Source: Limnobacter sp. (lineage in GTDB: Bacteria > Pseudomonadota > Gammaproteobacteria > Burkholderiales > Burkholderiaceae_B). Taken from it: DNA of 8,830 bases. Below the pieces are notes generated by a model. The model worked only from the letters and a program-made list of their open reading frames with translations. It was not told the origin of the DNA and ran no database searches. Location: positions 1 through 8,830 of the forward strand of contig JAAURO010000051.1 in the NCBI GenBank assembly GCA_012032215.1, given 5' to 3'. Both the position numbers and the translations under genes were made by a program. This document shows positions 1 through 6,296 of this stretch, one piece after another (the first letter of the stretch is position 1; every line of letters begins with the position of its first letter).

Positions 1-777
1 GAGGGCGGCAAGCGGGTGCGTCCGCTGCTCGCCTTTGCCGCAGGCGAGCTTGCTGGCGCCGACGCGGCTCGCCTGGAAGTCGTCGCCTCGGCAGTGGAAT
101 GATCCATGCCTATTCGCTCGTGCACGACGACATGCCCTGCATGGACAACGACACCCTGCGCCGCGGAAAACCCACCTGCCACGTGCAGTTCGGTGAAGCC
201 ATGGCCCTGCTGGCGGGCGATGCCCTGCAAACCGCTGCCTTCGAATGGGTGGCCGCGGATGCGCCAGCGGGCGCCGCTTTGCCAGCCGCAGTGCGTCTGG
301 AGCAGGTGCGTATTCTGGCGCAGGCCGCCGGGGCCAGTGGCAGTGGCGGCAGGGCAGGCCATCGACCTTTCCCATGTGGGCATGGCCTTGGCTGCACCCG
401 AACTTAAACGCATGCATGCACGCAAAACCGGCGATCTGATTGCAGCCTCTATCCGCTTGGGGTACTGCGCCAATCCCGCTATTGCTGCCGATACCAAAAC
501 CCAGCTTGAACATTACGCCAGCTCGGTGGGGCTTGCCTATCAGGTGCTGGACGACATTCTGGATGTAGAATCCACCAGCGAAGTGCTGGGCAAAACGTCT
601 GGCAAAGATGCCGCCACCAACAAACCCACTGTGGTCAGTGTGCTGGGGCTTCCAGAAAGCCGAGCCTTGTTGGCACAACTCAAAGCGCAGGCCCTGAACG
701 CCTGTGCCTGCCTGGGGCTGGCAGAAAGTGCGCCCTTGGCGAGCCTGGTGCACCGCATTATCCAAAGAAACTCATGA
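1..777 (+). CDS. ispA: Farnesyl diphosphate synthase / polyprenyl synthetase, 5' truncated by window, two frameshifts
   Basis: Trans-prenyltransferase that condenses IPP with DMAPP/GPP to make farnesyl diphosphate in the cytoplasm. The window opens inside the gene at the conserved GGKRVRPLL block, so I infer that roughly the first 40 residues are missing. The first Asp-rich motif DDMPCMD is at 126-146 and the second, DDILD, at 550-564, followed by the Lys-rich GKTSGKD region. Reading needs three frames: 1-98, then 99-343 after an apparent missing A in the AA at 98-99 (restores [13 protein letters not shown]), then 344-777 after an apparent extra G near 343 (restores [13 protein letters not shown]). 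Both catalytic motifs are intact, so sequencing error is likelier than decay. The TGA at 775-777 overlaps the dxs ATG, implying translational coupling. Family membership is certain; FPP rather than GPP/GGPP product is inferred from the short-chain motif and the context. Confidence 0.9.
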
Positions 778-2753
778 CCGAATTGCTGTCTTCCATTCAA
801 AGCCCCGCCGACTTGCGGCGCTTGCCCAAATCGCGGTTGCAGCCCCTGGCCTGCGAGCTGCGCGAATTCGTGCTTGAACACGTGTCGCGCACCGGGGGGC
901 ATTTGTCTTCCAATTTGGGTACAGTCGAGCTGACCATTGCGCTGCACTATGTATTTAACACGCCACACGACAGGCTGGTGTGGGATGTCGGCCACCAAAC
1001 CTACGCCCACAAAATACTGACAGGCCGCAGGGAGCACATGCACACCCTGCGCCAGCATGGTGGCATTTCGGGCTTCCCACGGCGCTGCGAATCTGAATAC
1101 GATGCCTTTGGTACCGCGCATTCAAGCACCTCTATTTCTGCCGCCTTGGGCATGGCGGTGGCTGCCAGAAATCTGGGCTTAAACCGCAAACACGTTGCCA
1201 TTATTGGCGATGGTGCCATGTCTGCCGGCATGGCCTTTGAAGCACTCAACAACGCAGGCGTTACCCCCGATGCCGATTTACTAGTAGTCCTTAACGACAA
1301 CGACATGTCCATTTCGCCCCCGGTGGCGCGCTCAACAAATACCTGGCCAGGCTGCTTTCTGGCCGCATGCTGAACACCGCCAAGCAGGTGGGCAAAGGTT
1401 TATTGGGCGTGGCTCCTCCCCTTTACAACCTGGCACATCGGCTGGAAGAGCACGTAAAAGGCTTGATTACACCTGCAACCCTGTTTGAGGAATTCGGTTT
1501 TAATTATTATGGCCCTATCGATGGCCACGATCTTGAGGCCTTGCTGCCCACTTTGGAAAACCTGAAAAACCTGCACGGCCCGATTTTTTGCACGTGGTCA
1601 CCAAAAAGGGTGCAGGTTACAAACTGGCCGAACAAGACCCCGTGCTTTACCACGGCCCGGGCCAGTTCGATCCCAAAGTCGGCATTCAACCAAGCAACAC
1701 GCCCAAAAAGCCCACTTACACCCAGGTGTTTGGGCAATGGCTGTGCGATGCCGCAGCGCACGACCAGCGGCTTATGGCCATTACACCCGCCATGCGCGAA
1801 GGTTCCGGGCTGGTCGAGTTTGAATCGCGTTTCCCCACACGTTACTTCGATGTGGGCATAGCCGAGCAACACGCCGTTACTTTTGCTGCTGGCTTGGCCT
1901 GCGAAGGTTTAAAGCCCGTAGTGGCCATTTATTCCACCTTTTTGCAACGCGCCTACGACCAACTGATTCACGATGTGGCCCTGCAAAATCTCGATGTCAC
2001 TTTTGCCCTGGATCGCGCCGGGCTGGTGGGGGCCGATGGAGCCACCCATGCAGGCAGTTTCGACATTGCTTATTTGCGGTGTGTGCCCAACCTGGTTATT
2101 GCCACGCCTTCCGATGAAGCCGAATGCCGCCTGCTCCTGAACACCGCGTATGAATACCCGGGCTGCGCGGCGGTGCGTTACCCGCGTGGCAAAGGGCCCG
2201 GAGCAGCGCCTGCCGCCGGGTTGCCTGCCGCTGAAATTGGCAAGGCCGTGGTGCGGTATGTCCCTCCAGGCCAGAATATCAACGCGCAAGTCGGCGCCAT
2301 CCATGCTCCTCTGGCCCAGGCACCTGATTTGGGTGTCTCACCCCCAATCGCTTTGCTGGTGTTTGGGGCGTTGTTGGCGCCTGCGCTTGAAGTGGGAAAA
2401 AGCTGGGTTTGCCAGTCATCGACATGCGGTTTGTGAAACCACTGGATGAACAGCTTGTCCAAAACTTAGCCAGCCAGGGTTATCAGTTTGTTACCCTGGA
2501 GGAAGCCTGTATTATGGGCGGAGCAGGTTCTGCCGTGGCTGAGTGCCTGCACGCCCGGGGTTTGTCGGTACAAGTGCTGCAGCTGGGCCTGCCCGATCGG
2601 TTTATCGATCACGGCGACCCTCAGTTTTTGCTGGCGCAGGCGGGGTTAAATGCAGAGGGCATCGAAGCATCGATTGTCCGTTTTTTTGGGTCGCTTTTTG
2701 GTGATCCGGCCGATGTGGTGCGGCCTTTGAAGCACCGTATCGCCAATCAATGA
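774..2753 (+). CDS. dxs: 1-deoxy-D-xylulose-5-phosphate synthase, three frameshifts
   Basis: Thiamine-diphosphate enzyme that condenses pyruvate and glyceraldehyde-3-phosphate, the first step of the MEP isoprenoid pathway. With three one-base repairs it reads as about 660 residues (E. coli Dxs is 620). Landmarks: GGHLSSNLG at residues 41-49, DVGHQ at 71-75, the ThDP/Mg motif GDGAMSAG with NDNDMSIS at 174-181, GPIDGHD, catalytic Glu365 in [10 protein letters not shown], and [15 protein letters not shown]. Apparent lost bases: a G at 1325-1326 (restores [13 protein letters not shown]), a T in the T run 1584-1589 (restores [11 protein letters not shown]) and an A in the A run 2397-2401 (restores [14 protein letters not shown]). 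Residues 497-525 form an unusual Pro/Ala-rich insertion before the C-terminal domain. The start ATG overlaps the ispA stop and has only a weak ribosome site; the TGA at 2751-2753 overlaps an ATG of folE2. No key residue is missing. Confidence 0.95.
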
Positions 2754-2767
2754 GGGTTCGCAGTATC

Positions 2768-3627
2768 ATGAATTCAAGAGACCAGGCATTTGATGCCAAT
2801 TCACGGGCGCAGTCTGACCAATCCCCGCCTGATAAGGCGCCCGAAGGGCCGCAGCCCATGCCCGATGTGCAGGGTGCCATGGATACGCGGCATATTGCCA
2901 TTGAGGCAGTGGGCATTCGCTCGGTGACATACCCCGTGCTGCTTGAGCTGCCCGGGCAAAAGCCCGTGCCATCTGTTGCCGAGTTCGAAATGACCGTGTA
3001 TTTGCCCCCAGAGCAAAAGGGCACCCACATGTCGCGTTTTATTGCCCTGCTGGAAGAAAGCCACGGCCATGCGCTTACCCTGGCTGGCTTTAGAAGCCTG
3101 CTGGTCAATATGCTGGACAGACTCGATTCTTCATCGGGCCGCATTAAAATGAGCCTACCCTATTTCATTTCCAAAGTGGCGCCGGTAAGTGGGGTTGCCA
3201 GCTTGATGGATTACCACCTCACCTTGGAGGGCTACGCCCATGCACACCAGCACGACTTGTGGCTTACGGCAGTGGTACCTGTTACCAGTTTATGCCCTTG
3301 TTCCAAGAAAATTTCACAGTACGGTGCGCACAACCAGCGCTCGCACGTTACAGCAAAGGTTAAACTGAATTCCGATCTGGATGTGGCAGGTCTTATTGCC
3401 ACCATAGAGCAGCAGGCATCTTGCGAACTGTATGGCCTGCTTAAACGCCCCGATGAAAAGTACGTGACTGAGCGTGCATACGACAACCCCAAATTTGTAG
3501 AAGATTTGGTGCGTGATGTGGCCATAGCTCTTGAAAAACGCCTGCAATTTCTTCGTTTATTGTAGAAGCAGAGAACTTTGAGTCTATTCACAACCACTCG
3601 GCGTATGCGAAAATCGAGCGTCTTTAA
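2768..3627 (+). CDS. folE2: GTP cyclohydrolase FolE2 (type IB), frameshift near C-terminus
   Basis: Converts GTP to 7,8-dihydroneopterin triphosphate, the first step of folate synthesis; type IB enzymes use a Cys-ligated metal and do not resemble FolE. Diagnostic blocks, numbered from the ATG at 2768: MPDVQ 31-35, [13 protein letters not shown] 80-92, [11 protein letters not shown] 139-149, [18 protein letters not shown] 174-191 (metal Cys176), [20 protein letters not shown] 221-240 and [10 protein letters not shown] 241-250. A simple reading stops at 3565, but a missing T in TTT 3556-3558 puts the family-conserved ending [13 protein letters not shown] back in frame, followed by KIERL and a TAA at 3625-3627; I therefore place the end at 3627 (about 286 residues). 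The start at 2768 is preferred because GAGGG lies 11 nt upstream. The ATG at 2750, overlapping the dxs stop as ATGA, is the alternative and adds six residues. The first 30 residues are a polar, Pro/Gln/Asp-rich extension not typical of the family core. Confidence 0.93.
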
Positions 3628-3777
3628 TTCGGCAGTTTTTTTTGAACTGTGGCGCTGCCGTCCAGGAAAAGTCCTTGAGGCCATCGTTAGCGCTATTAAG
3701 GCACTAATGTCACTGAGGCCATTAATGTCACTAAGGCCATTTGGGCCATTGAGTACACTGTTGTTGGAGTCTGGTAA
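3628..3777. other. Intergenic spacer folE2 - DUF3579 with no clear terminator or promoter
   Basis: It contains a T8 run at 3636-3643 inside a weak inverted repeat, CGGCAG (3630-3635) with CTGCCG (3655-3660). The T run is in the loop, so this is not a normal intrinsic terminator. Downstream lies a 9-bp tandem repeat, listed separately. A Shine-Dalgarno-like GGAG at 3766-3769 serves the GTG at 3778. I see no good -35/-10 pair. Confidence 0.6.
3696..3758. repeat. Imperfect 9-bp tandem repeat (seven units) with an 18-bp higher-order repeat
   Basis: Consecutive 9-mers start at 3696, 3705, 3714, 3723, 3732, 3741 and 3750: ttaaggcac, taatgtcac, tgaggccat, taatgtcac, taaggccat, ttgggccat, tgagtacac. 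The pairs 3705-3722 and 3723-3740 match at 17 of 18 bases. An isolated further copy of tgaggccat is at 3676-3684. The array ends about 20 bp upstream of the GTG start at 3778, so it would lie in the leader or promoter region of that gene. The function is unknown. Confidence 0.75.
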
Positions 3778-4094
3778 GTGAATTCTGCAACCCGGGAAAG
3801 CCCAATGAGTTTTTTATTCTCGGGATGACTCAAGCTGGTCGGGTATTCCGGCCATCCGACTGGGCCGAGCGCCTGTGCGGCGTGCTTTCGCACTACCGGC
3901 CGCCTGGCCGCCAAAGCAATCGGCATATAGGCTACAGCCCCTATGCCAAGCCTACCCTGGTAAATGGTATCAAGTGTGTGGTGGTGGATGAGCGCCTGGG
4001 CTCTTTAGAGCCCAAGGCCATGAACTTTGTGTTGAATTTTGCCAAAGACAACGACTTGCAGGTGGTGCAAGCCTGTTATTTGCCGGGCAAGTAG
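3778..4094 (+). CDS. DUF3579 family protein, GTG start, one frameshift
   Basis: Small cytoplasmic protein of unknown function, characteristic of Betaproteobacteria. The core FRPSDWAERLCGV, the block YSPYAKPTLVNGIKCVVVD and the end LEPKAMNFVLNFAKDNDL are typical of the family as I know it. The first in-frame ATG (3825) falls inside the conserved region: the codons just upstream read NEFFILG, matching the family's usual EFFIQG stretch, but have no start codon in that frame. Starting at GTG 3778, with GGAG 8 nt upstream, and restoring one base lost in the CCCAA at 3801-3805 joins MNSATRESP to NEFFILGMTQ. This gives about 105 residues, the usual family length. A linker (PPGRQSNRH) between the two core blocks looks slightly long. 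In related bacteria as I recall them, argF often follows this gene; here a gene-free spacer follows instead. Confidence 0.82.
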
Positions 4095-4351
4095 CGCCAG
4101 TAATAAGCAGTAATAATAGTAGCACCCGCCTGCCGCTTTACTCGCTCAGCGGCCGCTAACTAGCCTTCAGCGCCAGGCGCTTCGGTGCTCAAGCATGCCC
4201 GGCCTTTACCCTTCGCAAAGTGCGCCCCAGACGGCGAGCACCGCTTTTAATCATCGGTAACCACAGCCCAGAGCGCCATGGCGCGAAAGCACCGGGTTTT
4301 TGCGCACAAATGCTGCGCTGAACGCTATGCCCTCCCGCAGCATGTGGCCTT
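4095..4351. other. Gene-free convergent spacer rich in palindromes
   Basis: This is 257 bp between the stops of the DUF3579 gene and rpsT. I find no ORF with family signal and no tRNA. It holds perfect palindromes AGCGGCCGCT (4148-4157), AGCGCCAGGCGCT (4169-4181) and GCGCCATGGCGC (4273-4284), and an inverted pair CGGTGCTC (4183-4190) / GAGCACCG (4236-4243) followed by CTTTTAA, with a further AGCACCG at 4288-4294. It starts with a short direct repeat, cagtaata-agcagtaataa, at about 4097-4118. It probably carries the terminators of both flanking genes. An unannotated small RNA is possible but unsupported. Confidence 0.55.
4310..4343 (-). terminator. Possible rpsT terminator hairpin (weak)
   Basis: An inverted repeat, ATGCTGCG (4310-4317) with CGCAGCAT (4336-4343), lies 8 bp past the rpsT stop codon. 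The stem is 8 perfect pairs with an 18-nt loop. On the minus strand it is followed by TTGTGCGC and then A residues, not by a U tract, so it is an atypical intrinsic terminator. It could equally be an mRNA 3'-end stabilising hairpin. Confidence 0.3.
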
Positions 4352-4615
4352 TTACGGCATGCTTTTTACCAGCGCGGCCAAGCGGGATTTATTACGCGAC
4401 GCCTTGTTCACGTGAATAATCTTTTTGTTGGCTACTTTGTCTAAAATGCTGGTGGTCTGGATGTACACTGCCTGCGCGGCCTGTTTGTCGCCAGCTTCAA
4501 CAGCAGCACGAACTTTCTTGATTGCTGTGCGCATGGCAGAGCGAATTGCAGAGTTGTGCGCATTAAGCTTGGCGGCCTGGTTTGCGCGTTTGCGCGCTTG
4601 TACTGTATTTGCCAT
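4352..4615 (-). CDS. rpsT: 30S ribosomal protein S20
   Basis: Primary 16S rRNA-binding protein of the small subunit. The 87-residue product starts MANTVQARKRANQ, the S20 signature start, continues with a basic helical hairpin (NAHNSAIRSAMRTAIKKVR) and has the Lys-rich segment NKKIIHVNKASRNKSRLAAL near the end; length and charge match the family. A longer reading from upstream adds residues unlike S20, so ATG 4615 is the start. An AGGT element lies 11 nt upstream of it. It is a single-gene unit, divergent from murJ across 119 bp, with its own strong promoter. The start is AUG, unlike the UUG of E. coli rpsT. The reading frame is intact. Confidence 0.97.
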   Translation of the reverse strand: MANTVQARKRANQAAKLNAHNSAIRSAMRTAIKKVRAAVEAGDKQAAQAVYIQTTSILDKVANKKIIHVNKASRNKSRLAALVKSMP

Positions 4616-4655
4616 GATGAGATTTAACCTAAATATGGAATTCGGAAAACCCGCA

Positions 4656-4684
4656 ATCATAACAAAATCGTTGCTGTTGTACAA
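4656..4684 (-). promoter_or_regulatory. Sigma70-type promoter of rpsT
   Basis: On the minus strand, -35 box TTGTAC (4679-4684), a 17-nt spacer and -10 box TATGAT (4656-4661, five of six consensus bases) point at rpsT. Transcription would start near 4649, giving a leader of roughly 35 nt. Spacing and position fit a strong ribosomal-protein promoter. Confidence 0.75.
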
Positions 4685-4734
4685 GAAAAACCCCGGCCTT
4701 GCCCGTTAAAAACACCTTATTCAACAATCAAACC

Positions 4735-6296
4735 ATGAACTTATTAAAATCTGCGGCCTTGGTTAGTGCCATGACCCTGCTTTCACGTATTACAGGCTTG
4801 GTGCGCGAAACTATCACCGCACGTCTGCTGGGGGCGGGCTGGGAATCGGATGCTTTTTTTATTGCGTTTCGCATACCCAATCTACTAAGGCGTTTGTTTG
4901 CCGAAGGGGCTTTTTCTCAGGCATTTATTCCTATTCTGGCGCAAACCGACTTGCAAGAAGGGCGCGCTTCTTCGCTGGAACTTGCCAGGCGGGTTAGCAG
5001 CCTGTTGTTTCTGGTGTTGGCTTTTTATTGTGGTTGTGGGGTGTTTTGGGGGCCTCGTGGGTGGTTCTTGCTATGGCAAGTGGTCTGGAGCAAGGCTCGG
5101 TCCAATGGAATCTCACCGTGACGCTTACCCAATGGATGTTTCCCTACACCCTGCTGATTTGTATGGTGGGTCTGGCCAGCGGCCTGTTAAACACCTTTCG
5201 GCGCTTTTCGCTGCCGGCATTTGCACCGGTCATGCTAAACCTCAGCTTTATTGGCGGGGCGCTTTTTTTGCTGCCCTGGTTCGAGCGCGCCGTGTACGCC
5301 ATGGCTTTCTCGGTGATATTGGGCGGTGTGTTGCAGGTGGTGGTGCTGTGGTGGGGGCTGTGGCGCACTCAGGCGTTTATCAACCCCTTTGGTGGCTTGG
5401 GGCGTATTAAGGTAGCCTGTGCAGACCCACGCGTATTGCGGGTGCTGCGTAACATGCTGCCAGCCAGCCTGGCGGTTTCGGTGGCGCAAATCAGCCTTAT
5501 TGTGAACACCAACATTGCCTCGCACTTGCAGGCGGGCAGTGTGTCGTGGATTTCGTTTGGCGACCGGCTGATGGAGTTTCCCACCGCCTTGCTGGGTGTG
5601 GCGCTGGGCACGGTGTTGTTGCCCTCGTTGTCTGCTGCTGCACACAAAGAGGGCGACGGCTTTGCCTGTTTGCTTGATTGGGGCTTGCGCTTAACCGTAT
5701 TGCTGGCACTGCCTGCTGCGGTTGGGTTGGCGTTTTTTAGTGAAGGGCTGGTGGCGGTGCTGTTTCATTATGGCCGTTTCGATGCCACCGATGTGGCAAT
5801 GACTTCCCAGGCAGTCATTGCCTACAGCGTGGGTTTGACGGGCCTGGTGCTGGTTAAGGTGCTGGCCCCTGCGTTTTATGCCAAACAGGATGTACGCACT
5901 CCCGTAAAAATCGGTATTGCGGTGGTGGTGCTTACCCAATTGCTTAATCTGTTGTTTGTGCCCTGGCTGGGGCATGCAGGTCTGCCTTTGTCGGTGGGGC
6001 TTGGTGCTACTTTTAATGCCCTGGTGCTGTATTGGGGCTTGCAGCGGCGCGGGCTTTACCAGCCACTCCCGGGGTGGGGTGCTTTTACGCTGCGTGTGCT
6101 GTTTGCCAGTGCAGTAATGGCTGGGGCATTGTATATAGCCAACGGCTATTTTGATTGGGTGCAAATGGCCGGGCAGCCCCTTGTGCGCGTGCTGTGGGCA
6201 CTGGGCGTGGTGGCTGCGTGCGGAGGGCTGTATTTTGGGGCGCTGATGCTTTCCGGGCTGAAGTTGCGCAGCTTGCTTAGCCGTCCGCTGAGGTGA
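4735..6296 (+). CDS. murJ: Lipid II flippase MurJ (MviN), one frameshift
   Basis: Inner-membrane MOP-superfamily transporter that flips lipid II to the periplasmic face for peptidoglycan synthesis. After one repair it reads as about 520 residues (E. coli has 511) with strongly hydrophobic segments throughout. The cavity residues known as essential in E. coli are visible: Arg18, Arg24, Asp39 and Arg52/53 in the N-terminal part (LLSRITGLVRE, SDAFF, NLLRRLFAEGAFSQAF), and Arg278 and Glu281 in FGDRLMEFPTALLGVALG. The frame breaks at the T run 5022-5026; one added T gives LVLAFLLWLWGVLGASW. The start at 4735 (MNLLKSAALVSAMT) matches the family. An in-frame TTG at 4699 would add 12 residues and is less likely. 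No good Shine-Dalgarno sequence is seen. It is divergent from rpsT, and its last 20 bp overlap the facing spoT 3' end. Confidence 0.95.

Noticed and set aside
540..1121. 193-codon minus-strand ORF opposite ispA/dxs
   Set aside because: Antisense to conserved IspA and Dxs motifs; no domain signal.
1584..1589. Programmed frameshifting at the T run in dxs
   Set aside because: No matching slippery heptamer or downstream structure is evident, and similar one-base losses recur at unrelated runs in other genes, so a shared technical cause is simpler.
3696..3758. CRISPR array
   Set aside because: Units are 9 bp with no unique spacers and there are no cas genes.
3578..3781. 67-codon plus-strand ORF containing an LMSLRP repeat
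   Set aside because: Its first part overlaps the restored FolE2 C-terminus in another frame, and its repeat peptide only reflects the 9-bp DNA repeat.
4699..4734. Upstream TTG start for murJ adding 12 residues
   Set aside because: The family starts at MNLLKS; the extra residues are not hydrophobic or conserved, and a -35 to -10 region for rpsT lies just beside it.
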